Origin: an uncultured Flavobacteriales bacterium
GTDB lineage: Bacteria; Bacteroidota; Bacteroidia; Flavobacteriales_F; PHOS-HE28
DNA: 64,000 bases
Direction of reading: 5' to 3'
Assembly (NCBI GenBank): GCA_937872175.1
Contig: CALMPI010000017.1
Location: 1 to 64,000 of the forward strand
Made by a program: the position numbers and the translations under genes. Positions within the stretch are counted from its first letter, which is position 1, and the number at the start of each line of letters is the position of its first letter. The notes under the pieces are model-generated. The model was not told the origin of the DNA. It saw only the letters and a list, made by a program, of their open reading frames with translations, and ran no database searches. Shown here piece after piece: positions 33,631 through 42,908 of this stretch.

Positions 33631-36030
33631 TCACTGCCTCACCACCCGCTCCACGGCGCGCGTGCCATCGGCGAACCGAAGCTCCAGCAGGTAGAGGCCG
33701 GGCTGTTCGTCGGTGAGGTTGAGTGCGATGCGCGTAGCGCCAGTGGCGAAGCGCTGTTGGTGCGTAATGCGGCCGGCGGGCTCCATCAGCAGGAGCGTAC
33801 CTTCGGTGTGGGTGGCGGGGAGGAGGACATCAAGGACGCCGGTGGTGGGGTTGGGGAAGGCGGCCGCTTGCTGGTCGATCATCTCGTTGACACCAACGCC
33901 CAAGGGGCAGACCAACGTGAATGTGCAGCTGGAGGAACCGACGGTCTGTGCGTTGACCAGGATCAAGAGCTCCTGTCCACTATCCCAATAAATGCCGGCG
34001 AGGGGAACATTATCACCATCGGTATCGCCGACGCAGTTCCAGTCGGTGGTGTCGCAGCCGTCGGAGGCGAACTTCCACATGTAGCTGTAGTGGTTCTGCC
34101 CATTCCCGCTGGTGTTGACCACGTTGAACTGGTAGGTGCCGTCGATGGGCGGGGTGAAGGAGTAGATCTGCTCAAGTCCACCCTGACCCGCTGCGCTGAA
34201 GCACGCGGCCTGCCCCATGCCGCTGGGGTAGTTGACATCGCCGTATCCGAAGGAACTGAAGACGATGTTGGAGTCGCAGGTGATCACGGGGGTCTGATCG
34301 CAGACCGGCGTGGCGCAGCGGATCCGGAAGGTGCAGCTGGAAGAGCCGACGGTCTGCGCGTTCACCAGGATGAGCACCTCTTGACCAGCCGTCCAAGGGA
34401 TACCGGCCAAGGGCACATTGTCGTCAGGGGTGTCATTGATGCAGTTCCAGCCGGCGGTATCGCAGCCAGCGGTGGCGTACTTCCACATGTAGCTGTAACG
34501 GTCCTGACCATTGTTGCTGGTATTGATGACGTTTAACTGGTAGGTGCCATCGATCGGCGGGGTGAAGGAGTAGATCTGCTCGAGCCCACCTTGTCCGGAA
34601 GCTGAGTAGCAGGCGGCCTGTCCCATGCCACTGGGGTAGTTGACATCGCCGTAGCCGAAGCTGCTGAAAACGACATTGGAGTCGCAGGTGATCACAGGGA
34701 TCTGGTCACAGACGGGGGTGGCACAGCGGATACGGAAGGTGCAGCTGGAGGAGCCAACGGTCTGGGCGTTCACCAGGATGAGCACCTCCTGACCGGCCGT
34801 CCAAGGGATACCGGCCAGGGGCACATTGTCGTCCGGGGTGTCGTTGATGCAATTCCAGTCAGTCGTATCGCAGCCGTCCGTGGCATACTTCCACATGTAG
34901 CTGTAACGGTCCTGTCCATTGTTACTGGTATTGGTGACATTGAACTGATAGGTGCCATCGATCGGCGGGATGAAGGAATAGATGCGTTCCAACCCTCCCT
35001 GGCCGGCGGCGGAGTAGCAAGCGGCCTGGCCCATTCCGCTCGGGTAGTTCACATCGCCGTAGCCGAAGCTGCTGAAAACGACATTGGAGTCGCAGGTGAT
35101 CACAGGGATCTGGTCACAGACGGGGGTGGCACAGCGGATACGGAAGGTGCAGCTGGAGGAGCCAACGGTCTGGGCGTTCACCAGGATGAGCACCTCCTGA
35201 CCGGCCGTCCAAGGGATACCGGCCAGGGGCACATTGTCGTCCGGGGTGTCGTTGATGCAATTCCAGTCAGTCGTATCGCAGCCGTCCGTGGCATACTTCC
35301 ACATGTAGCTGTAACGGTCCTGTCCATTGTTACTGGTATTGGTGACATTGAACTGATAGGTGCCATCGATCGGCGGGATGAAGGAATAGATGCGTTCCAA
35401 CCCTCCCTGGCCGGCGGCGGAGTAGCAAGCGGCCTGGCCCATTCCGCTCGGGTAGTTCACATCGCCGTAGCCGAAGCTGCTGAAAACGACATTGGAGTCG
35501 CAGGTGATCACAGGGATCTGGTCACAGACGGGGGTGGCACAGCGGATACGGAAGGTGCAGCTGGAGGAAGCAGTGGTTTCTGCGTTGACCAGTAGGAGAA
35601 TTTCCTCTCCTGCCATCCATTGGATCCCGGCCAGTGGAGTGTTGTCCGCGGTGGTTTGTCCGATACAGGTCCATCCAGATGTATTGCAACCATCGACCGC
35701 ATACTTCCACATATAGCTGTACCGGTTCTGGCCATTCGCACTGGTGTTGACCACATTGAGCTGGTAGGTGCCGGTGATCGGCACGAGGAAGGAGTAAACG
35801 GTCTCCTGCCCCCCCTGTCCCAGCGCGTTGTAGCAACCAGTGATTCCCATCCCGTTCGGATAGCCCACATCCCCAAAGCCGAACGAGTTGAACGTGTAGT
35901 CCGCATCGCAGACAATGCTGGTCACTGTTGCGCAGGGATTGGCTGATGTTGATACCCAACCGAAGAAGGCAAGCGCGTGAAAGACAGCGAGTATCCCCCT
36001 TCTCATTCTCGTGGCGTATATGGGCTTCAT
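33631..36030 (-). CDS. T9SS-exported repeat protein with five ~136-residue tandem domains
   Basis: From the ATG at 36030 the protein is 799 residues. The signal region is MKPIYATRMRRGILAVFHAL (36006 or 36063 are alternative starts). The body is five tandem copies of a Cys-containing domain with motifs CDSNVVFSSFGYGDVNYPSG, CYSAAGQGGLE, DGTYQFNVTNTSNNGQDRYS, MWKYATDGC and SSSCTFRIRCATPVCDQ; each has paired cysteines that probably form disulfides. The C-terminus is a type A sorting domain (FPNPTTGVLDVLLP to VERVVRQ). Copies 2 and 3 are identical in DNA. The repeat architecture suggests a surface adhesin or lectin-like protein, but the ligand is unknown. Confidence 0.85.
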   Translation of the reverse strand: MKPIYATRMRRGILAVFHALAFFGWVSTSANPCATVTSIVCDADYTFNSFGFGDVGYPNGMGITGCYNALGQGGQETVYSFLVPITGTYQLNVVNTSANGQNRYSYMWKYAVDGCNTSGWTCIGQTTADNTPLAGIQWMAGEEILLLVNAETTASSSCTFRIRCATPVCDQIPVITCDSNVVFSSFGYGDVNYPSGMGQAACYSAAGQGGLERIYSFIPPIDGTYQFNVTNTSNNGQDRYSYMWKYATDGCDTTDWNCINDTPDDNVPLAGIPWTAGQEVLILVNAQTVGSSSCTFRIRCATPVCDQIPVITCDSNVVFSSFGYGDVNYPSGMGQAACYSAAGQGGLERIYSFIPPIDGTYQFNVTNTSNNGQDRYSYMWKYATDGCDTTDWNCINDTPDDNVPLAGIPWTAGQEVLILVNAQTVGSSSCTFRIRCATPVCDQIPVITCDSNVVFSSFGYGDVNYPSGMGQAACYSASGQGGLEQIYSFTPPIDGTYQLNVINTSNNGQDRYSYMWKYATAGCDTAGWNCINDTPDDNVPLAGIPWTAGQEVLILVNAQTVGSSSCTFRIRCATPVCDQTPVITCDSNIVFSSFGYGDVNYPSGMGQAACFSAAGQGGLEQIYSFTPPIDGTYQFNVVNTSGNGQNHYSYMWKFASDGCDTTDWNCVGDTDGDNVPLAGIYWDSGQELLILVNAQTVGSSSCTFTLVCPLGVGVNEMIDQQAAAFPNPTTGVLDVLLPATHTEGTLLLMEPAGRITHQQRFATGATRIALNLTDEQPGLYLLELRFADGTRAVERVVRQ
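34643..35568. repeat. Exact 408-bp tandem duplication inside a T9SS gene
   Basis: 34643-35160 is identical to 35051-35568, an offset of exactly 408 bases (136 codons), over 518 bases. The flanking copies in the gene differ at many positions, so this duplication or gene conversion is recent. Such identical units could also reflect assembly collapse or expansion. Confidence 0.95.
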
Positions 36031-36137
36031 GGCGTTCAGGTAGTTGGCGTGGTCGGGCTTCAAGGCCCAACCTAGGAGGTTTTTCGATCGGTCGTGTTAA
36101 GGAGGTGTGAGAGCGGCTGGCTCGGGGCGCGTTCGGC

Positions 36138-36749
36138 TCAGTAGTTGATCCCCGCCATCACCCGGAAGCTGTTGCCGTTCCGGCGGTAGTCCGCGATGCG
36201 GGCATCGGAGCCATGCACCTCGGTGTCCAGGGTGCCGGTCACCAGCTCGAAACCGGCCATGAAGCGCTTGAAGGTGATGCCGGCGTAGGGTCCGTGCTGC
36301 ACGCCCCAGCTGCTGTAATCGCCACGGTCGATGCCCTCGTCGCCGCCGGTGTCGAAGGTGATGTTGTAGGTGGGCATCGCGCTGTACTTCACATCGATGC
36401 GCAGGTCGTCGGTGAGCTTGGCGGAGAACAGGAAGCCCGGCTTGAGGGCCTGCAGTTCGGCGCTGATGCGGCCGCGGTCGCCGAAGTTGCTGCTGAGGGT
36501 GAACCAGCCCATGTTGAGGCCGAAGCGCAGCCGGTCGGCCACGTAGTTGCCGAAGAAGAACTCCGAGCCCAGGCCGAGGGTGAGGCCGGCATCGGGCACC
36601 ACGGGGTTCAGGGAGTAATTCAATCCGCCGTGGAAGTAGCCGGGGTTCTCTTCCCGGGCACTTGGCGGGCTGTCCTGCGCACGGAGGGTGGTGGGCAGCA
36701 GGCCGGCGATGAGCAGGGTGGCGGCGGCGATGGTGCTGTGGGGTTTCAT
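36138..36749 (-). CDS. Outer-membrane beta-barrel protein
   Basis: The 203-residue protein has a signal peptide (MKPHSTIAAATLLIAGLLPTTLRA) and short amphipathic strands (GLTLGLGSEFFFGNYVADRLRFGLNMGWFTL, DDLRIDVKYSAMPTYNI, PYAGITFKRFMAGFELVTG) ending RVMAGINY with a terminal aromatic, typical of an eight-stranded barrel. It lies 107 bases upstream of the repeat protein gene on the same strand. Partner or ligand is unknown. Confidence 0.8.
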   Translation of the reverse strand: MKPHSTIAAATLLIAGLLPTTLRAQDSPPSAREENPGYFHGGLNYSLNPVVPDAGLTLGLGSEFFFGNYVADRLRFGLNMGWFTLSSNFGDRGRISAELQALKPGFLFSAKLTDDLRIDVKYSAMPTYNITFDTGGDEGIDRGDYSSWGVQHGPYAGITFKRFMAGFELVTGTLDTEVHGSDARIADYRRNGNSFRVMAGINY

Positions 36750-37087
36750 GGTGGTTCGTGTGGGGTTTCAGAGGTAAGAGCCGCACCCTCTTGGAATCCG
36801 CCATGCGTTGTGATGAACGGTTGGGCGGGGCGGTCACCCGCCGTGCCGACCCTGTGGTACACCCGCGCGCACTGGACGGGGACGAACAGTGAGCCTGTCG
36901 ATGGCCGATTTCGTCCCCGGCCGCTCTTGGTAGCAAACCGGATCAGATGCACCTTGTCCATCCACGAAGCGCCGTCCGCACAAAAGCCGCATGGAACAGG
37001 CCGGCGGTGGCCCCGGATGCGGTGTTCCCGTTCATGCTGTGGTGCGATCGAACGCCCGGTCGTATCCTTGCCGAGGTTATCATCGCC
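36750..37087. other. Intergenic region with a possible hairpin, no gene seen
   Basis: This 338-base gap separates the divergent barrel gene and the sigma-factor gene at 37088. It contains an inverted repeat with 9-base arms (GGGGACGAA and TTCGTCCCC, near 36878-36919) separated by a long loop. A TATCCTTG sequence near 37064 could be the -7 box for the downstream gene. No convincing coding sequence was found. Confidence 0.4.
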
Positions 37088-37621
37088 ATGCCGTACACCT
37101 GCGCGGACCTCGACCGGTATACGGCTTCGGCGGTGGAGGTGCAGCGGCACGTGAGCATCACCATCGGCGCGCTGCGCCGCAGCTGCGGGTGGAGCGCCCA
37201 CGATGCCGACCGGCGCATGGATGCCGAGGACCTGGTGTGCGAAGCGCTCTGGAAGCTGCGGGAGTCGTGCGGCCGGCAGGGGATCGATGACCTGTTCGCC
37301 TTCATGGCCACCACCCTGCAGCGCGATGTGGTGCGGTTCTGCCAGAAGGCCCAGCGCCGGGTGAGCACGTCGGGCATGGAGGAGCGACTTTCCTCGGGCT
37401 CATCGCCGGAGCTCTCGGAAGAGGAGCGTGACCGGATCGTGGCGTGCGTACGCGCCCGGCTGATGGATCCACGGGACCAGGTGCTCTTCGACCTCTATCT
37501 GGAAGGCAAGCCCAACCGGGTCATGCGTGCGGTGGACGACCGCAGCGAGCGGCAGATCACGCGCCTGCGGGGCCATTTCGCCGACCTCTTGAAGGAGTGC
37601 CACCAGCGGCTGAACAACTGA
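37088..37621 (+). CDS. Divergent RNA polymerase sigma-70-like (ECF) factor
   Basis: The 177-residue protein has a sigma region 2-like half (VQRHVSITIGALRRSCGWSAHDADRRMDAEDLVCEALWKL, DLFAFMATTLQRDVVRFCQKAQRR) and a region 4-like half (PRDQVLFDLYLEGKPNRVMRAVDDRSERQITRLRGHFADLL). The match to canonical ECF motifs is weaker than for the other two sigma factors. The start at 37088 avoids a long upstream extension without similarity. It is followed after 3 bases by a membrane protein with repeats, which is probably its regulator. Confidence 0.78.
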   Translation: MPYTCADLDRYTASAVEVQRHVSITIGALRRSCGWSAHDADRRMDAEDLVCEALWKLRESCGRQGIDDLFAFMATTLQRDVVRFCQKAQRRVSTSGMEERLSSGSSPELSEEERDRIVACVRARLMDPRDQVLFDLYLEGKPNRVMRAVDDRSERQITRLRGHFADLLKECHQRLNN

Positions 37622-37624
37622 TCC

Positions 37625-38332
37625 ATGGAGCGCGACGACCTGACCCCCGAAGTGCTGGTGGCCCTGGCCGCCGGGCATCTTCGCCCTGCCACGGCCGAGC
37701 AAGCCCGCAACCTGCTGGCCGCGGACCCCGACCGACAGCTGGAATATGAGGGCGTGCAGGCGCTGGTGGCCGAGCTCGGTCCTGCCGGCGCCTTGGAGCA
37801 TCTGGAGACAGCGGCCGATCGGATCATGATGCGGGCGGCCGCGGCAGCGCCGCCCACCCCTGTGCGGTCCAGGACCTGGGTGTGGGCCGTAGTGGCCGCC
37901 GCTGCGTCGGTGCTGGCCGTGGTGTACTTCGGATGGCTGGGCCCGGCCCGCGACCCGGAGCGGCTCGCCGAGGCCGTGATCGGCACGATGCCCGAGCTGC
38001 AGCGGGTGCGGGAGGAGCTGCCTCCCCGTTGGGCCGGACCCGTGGAGCAAGGCGAGCATGCAGCCGCTGCCGCGCTGCTGAAGCAGGGCGATCTGACCCG
38101 TCCGCGCGAACGGTTGATGTTGGGCTACTGCCTCATGCACCTTGGACCGGCCCAGGCCGACAGCGCGGCCTACTGGCTGGGTCTGGCGGCCGGGGAGGGG
38201 TCGCCCTATCGCGATCAGGCCCTGCTGTATGCTGGTGCGCTGGCTGTTCGGCTGGGCGATCTGGAACGGGCCCGGGCCATGCTGGCCCGCAGCCGTCATC
38301 CACGCGCGGCCGAACTCCTGGAGCGCCTGTAG
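37625..38332 (+). CDS. Putative sigma-factor regulator with one TM helix and TPR-like C-terminus
   Basis: The 235-residue protein has a helical N-terminal domain (LTPEVLVALAAGHLRPATAEQARNLLAADPDRQLEYEGVQALVAEL), one TM helix at about 83-105 (WVWAVVAAAASVLAVVYFGW), and a periplasmic part with TPR-like helices (RERLMLGYCLMHLGPAQADSAAYWLGLAAGE, DQALLYAGALAVRLGDLERARAML). Its position after a sigma factor and its topology suggest an anti-sigma or signalling role; this is inference. Its 3-prime end overlaps the convergent CHAT gene by 37 bases. Confidence 0.72.
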   Translation: MERDDLTPEVLVALAAGHLRPATAEQARNLLAADPDRQLEYEGVQALVAELGPAGALEHLETAADRIMMRAAAAAPPTPVRSRTWVWAVVAAAASVLAVVYFGWLGPARDPERLAEAVIGTMPELQRVREELPPRWAGPVEQGEHAAAAALLKQGDLTRPRERLMLGYCLMHLGPAQADSAAYWLGLAAGEGSPYRDQALLYAGALAVRLGDLERARAMLARSRHPRAAELLERL

Positions 38333-41253
38333 AGCAGGACGGTCACCACCAGAACAATCCCTGCGATGGCCCACCAGGGCACCCGCCGGGTCCAGGGCAC
38401 GGGGTAGAGCGGTCCCGCATCGCCATAGAGCACGAACCCGGCCCAGTGATAGGGTTGCCGCAGAGCGCCATCCGGATGCGCACGCAGGTGGTCGAGCTTG
38501 GCCTGCCGCAGGGCTTCGCTCCGTCCCATCCCTTGGTGCAGGTTCTGGTAGAAGGCGGTCATCAACCCGCTGGTGCCCTCATCGGGTACGGGCCACAGGC
38601 TGCTCACCACGGCACGGCTGCCGGCCTGGATGAAGGACCGCGCCAGGCTGGCCACCCCTTCGCCGCCGCGCAGGGGGCCCACCCCTGTATTGCACGCGCT
38701 GAGGACCACCAACCGGCTGTGCAGGTCCAGTCCCGCCACCTGGGCCCGCGTCACGCGGTCGGTCGGTCCGTTGCGCCCCTCGAAGAGGAGGAAGCTGTTG
38801 CCGGTGCCGTTCTGCAACGCGAAACCATGGGTGCCGATGTGCAGGACGTCGAACTCATGGGCGCGGGTCAGCAGGTCGCGGGCCGTGGCGTGGGGAATGT
38901 GCTCTCCGCCCAACAGGTCCGCGACCAGTTCGGCCTCGCGCACCACCCCGTCCAGGTCGAACAGCCCCCCGCGGGCGCGGGCTTCGGCGAGCAGGGCATC
39001 CTCCGCTGGCAGCGCATCGAAGGCGCTGGCCGAGAAGGCCCCTACGGCGAGCATGTGGTCACGCGGGTCCGCGGTTTCCGGTCGGCACAGCAGGGAGGCG
39101 CCCAAGGCATAGTGCACAGCGAGGTCTTCGATCAGGAAGCGTTCGGGGTCATGCAGTCCCGGGAGCATCTCGTAGTTGAGCAGGAAGAGCTCGCGGTGCG
39201 GGATCACGATGAGCCGATCCGTTCCGGGAGGCACCAGCCCATCCACCAGGATCTGCCGGGCGCTCAGCCGCCAGGCGTCATCGGGCTCGGGGCTCGTGCG
39301 CGCCCATGCTTCCGCCGAGAGCGATGTGCCGCGCGCCCTGGCAAGGCCGCTCAGCAGCGCCTCCCTTCCCTCGCGTCGCTCCAGCCGGATGTGGTCTCTT
39401 GTGGCGCACACGGTGAACAGTGCGTCACGACCCATGTACTGGTCCAGGACGACAGCCTGTTCACGGTCGGCGATCCGCCGCAGGTCACAGTCCCCGGTCA
39501 GTTCGATCCTTCGATCCAATACCGGGAATCGTTTCCGGAGCCCTGCCATGAAGGCACTGTACCGGGCGTTCGCGCGCAGCAGGCTGTCGGTCTGTGCCGG
39601 GCCCGGCTCGTTCAGATAGTCACTGTTGGCACTGAAGATCCGGGAGCGCAAGCGCAGGCGCTCGGCCTCCTCCTTCGGACCGAGCAGTCCCGACAGCAGT
39701 TGCTCCTCCCGCTGGTGCTGGAGAAGCAGGGCTCCTTTGGTGCGCGCCAGCACGTTGGCGGCCTCGATCGCCGCGGCTTCGGTGGAGGGTTGATGCGCAA
39801 GGGCCTCGAGCAGGGCTTCCACGGGGTCGTTCCGTTCCGCAGCGCTCAGGTCCTCGGCACCGGTGGCGAAGAAGCTCTGCTGGTTCTCCAGGTGCATGTC
39901 CGCCGCTGTGCGCAGGCATTCCAAGGCTCTGGTCGTGCGTCCATGACGCAGGTGGAGCAGCCCGAACTGGACGAGCGCCTCCACAAAAGCCGTATTGAAG
40001 GTGGACGGGGGCCGTTTCAGCGACGGGTCGAGCAGGCGGTAGTGCGTGATGATGGAATCGGCCAGCCGGGAGGCGCTCGTTATGTCGCCGGCGACCTCGA
40101 GTGCCTTCAGGTGGACCCCGGCCCATTGCAGCACCAGCAGGTCACGCTGAAGCAGGGGGTGATGGAGAATGCGTCCGAGCGATCCTGAGGCGGCCAGGGC
40201 CTCGTCCGTACGACCCAGGACCAGCAAGGCCCGGGTGCGGGTCAGGGAGAGCTTCAGCGCACCCTCGCGGACGGCCGGCACCTCGAAGAGCTCCGGTGCC
40301 AGGAAGGGAGCCGCGTCGTTACAGGTGGCCAAGGCGTCCTGGGCACGGCCGGCCTGCAGCTGGAAGTCGGCCTTGTAGGATGCATAGCTCAGCCAGGTGG
40401 CCGAGCCCCGCCCGGGTTGGTCGGACCGTTCGTTGCGCTCCAGCCTCGTCAGGGCCCGGTCCATGTAGGCGAGGCAGGAGTCGATGTCGCCCTCGATCAT
40501 CCACCAGGCGCGGGCAACGACCTGTTCGGAAATGGCCTGCCGGGTGGAGCTGGGGTCCAGCGCGTGCAGGAGCTCGATGCAGCGATGGGCCGCGATCCGC
40601 GCGTTGGCGTACTGCCCGGCATTGACCGCGGATAGCGCGTACGAGTTCAGGAGCGTCCACCGGATGCTCTTCAAACGAAGGTCCTCTTCGGCATCCACAG
40701 GTTCCTGGGTGTCCAGCAGGGCCAGACCCTCCTGCAGCATGCGCATCTCCGACACACGGTCGCCCCGCATGCCCAGGTTCATGGCGATGGTGTTGTACGT
40801 ATCGGCGATCTCGGTGGCGTATCGCCCGCTGTCGCTGCGGTAGTGGGCGAGAAGGTCCTGATTGATGCGAAGCTCGCTGTCGAGGTCGCCGGCGTATCCG
40901 TAGGCCCAGGACAGGAACGTCAGCGCTTCGAGATGAAGGGCGGACCGTTCGCCGAACAAGGTCTGCGCGCACTGTGTGACGGGTTCAAGCGTACGGATGG
41001 CCCCGGTGTAGTTCTGTGCACCGACCGCCCAGAACCCATCCAGGAGCTCGCTCAGACATGCGCTATGTGGGTCGTCCGCTGCGCGTTCGAGGATCGACCG
41101 TTCCCGCGTGAATCCGTCCACATCGCCCATCTCCAGAGCCATTTTGGCTTTCCGGTAGTGTTCCAAGGCCGGACCACCCGTCTGCGCACCCACCGAAGAT
41201 GGGTTTCGACAAAGCCCCGTGGAGAGGGCCAGGGTGAGAAGAACAATGCGCAT
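38296..41253 (-). CDS. Membrane-anchored TPR-CHAT protease-like protein
   Basis: From ATG 41253 the protein is 985 residues. A signal peptide (MRIVLLTLALSTGLCRN) is followed by about 600 residues of helical TPR-like repeats, then a C-terminal CHAT (caspase-like) domain with the catalytic His in HIGTHGF (~809) and Cys in VVLSACNTG (~854), plus the family motif GGEGVASLARSF and VSSLWPV. One TM helix lies near 955-975 and the tail is short and basic. This predicts a protein with the peptidase facing the periplasm. The gene converges on the sigma/regulator pair and overlaps it by 37 bases. Substrate is unknown. Confidence 0.88.
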   Translation of the reverse strand: MRIVLLTLALSTGLCRNPSSVGAQTGGPALEHYRKAKMALEMGDVDGFTRERSILERAADDPHSACLSELLDGFWAVGAQNYTGAIRTLEPVTQCAQTLFGERSALHLEALTFLSWAYGYAGDLDSELRINQDLLAHYRSDSGRYATEIADTYNTIAMNLGMRGDRVSEMRMLQEGLALLDTQEPVDAEEDLRLKSIRWTLLNSYALSAVNAGQYANARIAAHRCIELLHALDPSSTRQAISEQVVARAWWMIEGDIDSCLAYMDRALTRLERNERSDQPGRGSATWLSYASYKADFQLQAGRAQDALATCNDAAPFLAPELFEVPAVREGALKLSLTRTRALLVLGRTDEALAASGSLGRILHHPLLQRDLLVLQWAGVHLKALEVAGDITSASRLADSIITHYRLLDPSLKRPPSTFNTAFVEALVQFGLLHLRHGRTTRALECLRTAADMHLENQQSFFATGAEDLSAAERNDPVEALLEALAHQPSTEAAAIEAANVLARTKGALLLQHQREEQLLSGLLGPKEEAERLRLRSRIFSANSDYLNEPGPAQTDSLLRANARYSAFMAGLRKRFPVLDRRIELTGDCDLRRIADREQAVVLDQYMGRDALFTVCATRDHIRLERREGREALLSGLARARGTSLSAEAWARTSPEPDDAWRLSARQILVDGLVPPGTDRLIVIPHRELFLLNYEMLPGLHDPERFLIEDLAVHYALGASLLCRPETADPRDHMLAVGAFSASAFDALPAEDALLAEARARGGLFDLDGVVREAELVADLLGGEHIPHATARDLLTRAHEFDVLHIGTHGFALQNGTGNSFLLFEGRNGPTDRVTRAQVAGLDLHSRLVVLSACNTGVGPLRGGEGVASLARSFIQAGSRAVVSSLWPVPDEGTSGLMTAFYQNLHQGMGRSEALRQAKLDHLRAHPDGALRQPYHWAGFVLYGDAGPLYPVPWTRRVPWWAIAGIVLVVTVLLYRRSRSSAARG

Positions 41254-41273
41254 GGTCCGCACGGATGGGCGAG

Positions 41274-41281
41274 CCAATGTA
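41274..41281 (-). promoter_or_regulatory. Promoter -7 box (TACATTGG) of the CHAT gene
   Basis: On the minus strand the box lies 20 bases before the ATG at 41253. Confidence 0.4.
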
Positions 41282-41429
41282 ACCGGAGCAGAACGTTCGT
41301 GAAGGCCGCGGATCATCATCGGCCCCTCACCAAGCCAAGTGCGGCGTCCACACCGCCACCCTCCCGATCCGCACGATATCAGGGGCGCTTCGCCCCGATC
41401 CGCCTAGGTTGCTGGACCATCGAACGCCC

Positions 41430-42896
41430 ATGCGCACGCTTCTTCCCGCGTTAGTGATCCTGTTCGCCGCCTGTGCCGGCACACCAACGGCCGAGACCAC
41501 CGCCCCGCCCGACCGCGGCCCGCTGGGGCGCGACAACATGGCCTACCGCTGGGGCGGCGTGGTGCTGGAGGGCACGGCCAACGATACGGAGCACAACAAG
41601 CCGCGCCCTCCGGTGAACAGCCGCATGGTGGCCCTGCCGATGATCGCGCAGTTCGACGCCTGGAGCCGGTACGACAGCGTGGCCGAACCCGTGCACCTGA
41701 AGGCCGACCGCCGGCCGGCCGCCGAGCGTACGGTGGCCAACAAGGAGAAGGCCATCAGCTATGCCGTGTGCCGCACCCTGTGCGTGGTGTATCCGGCGGA
41801 CAGCGCCCTCTTCCTGGGTCGGCTGAAAGCGTTCGGCTACGACCCCGACGACCGCAGCCTGGACCCCGCCACCCCGCAGGGCATCGGCAACCTGGCCGCC
41901 CGCAGCGTGATCGAGGCCCGCAAGGATGACGGCAGCAACATGTTCGGCACCGATGCCCGCGCCGACACCATCTACGGTGACTACACGCGCTACACCCCGG
42001 TGAACCCGCCGGACAAGATGAACGACATCAACCGCTGGCAGCCCAAGTACTTCACCCTGGAAGGCAAGCGCTGGGCCCCGGGTTGCCTGTCGCCCCACTG
42101 GGGTCATGTCCGTCCCTTCGCGCTGGACAGCGCCGGCCAGTTCCGGCCGCCCGCCCCGCCGGTGATGGGCGACAGCCTGCTGGAGGCCCAGGTGCGCGAA
42201 GTGGTGGCCCTGCAGGCCGCGCTCACCAACGAGCAGAAGGCGCTGGTGGAGTTCATGCGCGACGGCCCACGCAGTGTGCAGCAGGCGGGCCACTGGCTCA
42301 TCTTCGCCCGCGATGTCAGCGTGCGCGACAGCCACGACCTGGATCAGGATGTGAAGATGTACTTCGTGGTGGCCACCACGGCGATGGACTGCTTCATCGC
42401 CTGCTGGGACGCCAAGATGTTCTACGACAACAGCAGGCCCTACCAGCAGGTGCACGCCTTGTTGGGCGACGAGGACATCGTGGGCTGGGGCGGTCCGCAC
42501 AAGGGCATGGTGAAGATGAAGGGCCGTGACTGGCGCCCCTACTCCCCGGACTACTTCCTGTGCCCGCCCTTCCCGGCCTACCCCAGCGGCCACAGCACGG
42601 TGAGCGGCGGTTGCAGCAAAGCGCTGGAGCTGTTCACCGGCAGCGACCGCTACGGGGTGCAGGTGCGGCTGCTCCCCGGCTGGCTCACCGAGCCGGGCAT
42701 CACGCAGGACAGCATCACCCTGGACTTCCCCACCTTCAGCAGCACGGCCGAGCAGGCGGGTTTCAGCCGGGTGCTGGGCGGGTACCACATCCAGTTCGAC
42801 AACGTGGAGGGCCTGGAGCTGGGCCGCCGCGTGGCCGAGGTGACCTATGCGAAGTGCAAGGCCCACATCGAGGGCCGCGCCAAGCCGGAGGCCTGA
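41430..42896 (+). CDS. Vanadium-dependent haloperoxidase-like lipoprotein (PAP2 superfamily)
   Basis: The 488-residue protein starts with a lipoprotein signal (MRTLLPALVILFAACAG; lipobox Cys ~15). The C-terminal part has the vanadate/phosphatase site: AYPSGHSTVSGG with the acid-base His near 388, and SRVLGGYHIQFDN with an Arg near 447 and the metal-ligand-type His near 453. The middle has MYFVVATTAMDCFIACWDAKMFYDNSRPYQQ, as in bacterial haloperoxidases. It may halogenate or be a phosphatase relative; activity cannot be decided here. The ATG at 41430 was chosen for the lipobox. Confidence 0.87.
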   Translation: MRTLLPALVILFAACAGTPTAETTAPPDRGPLGRDNMAYRWGGVVLEGTANDTEHNKPRPPVNSRMVALPMIAQFDAWSRYDSVAEPVHLKADRRPAAERTVANKEKAISYAVCRTLCVVYPADSALFLGRLKAFGYDPDDRSLDPATPQGIGNLAARSVIEARKDDGSNMFGTDARADTIYGDYTRYTPVNPPDKMNDINRWQPKYFTLEGKRWAPGCLSPHWGHVRPFALDSAGQFRPPAPPVMGDSLLEAQVREVVALQAALTNEQKALVEFMRDGPRSVQQAGHWLIFARDVSVRDSHDLDQDVKMYFVVATTAMDCFIACWDAKMFYDNSRPYQQVHALLGDEDIVGWGGPHKGMVKMKGRDWRPYSPDYFLCPPFPAYPSGHSTVSGGCSKALELFTGSDRYGVQVRLLPGWLTEPGITQDSITLDFPTFSSTAEQAGFSRVLGGYHIQFDNVEGLELGRRVAEVTYAKCKAHIEGRAKPEA

Positions 42897-42908
42897 CCGA
42901 ACAGGCGC

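Noticed and set aside
33631..36063. CRISPR-like reading of the regular repeats in the T9SS gene
   Set aside because: The 408-bp units are in-frame protein domains inside one ORF, with no short repeats or spacers.
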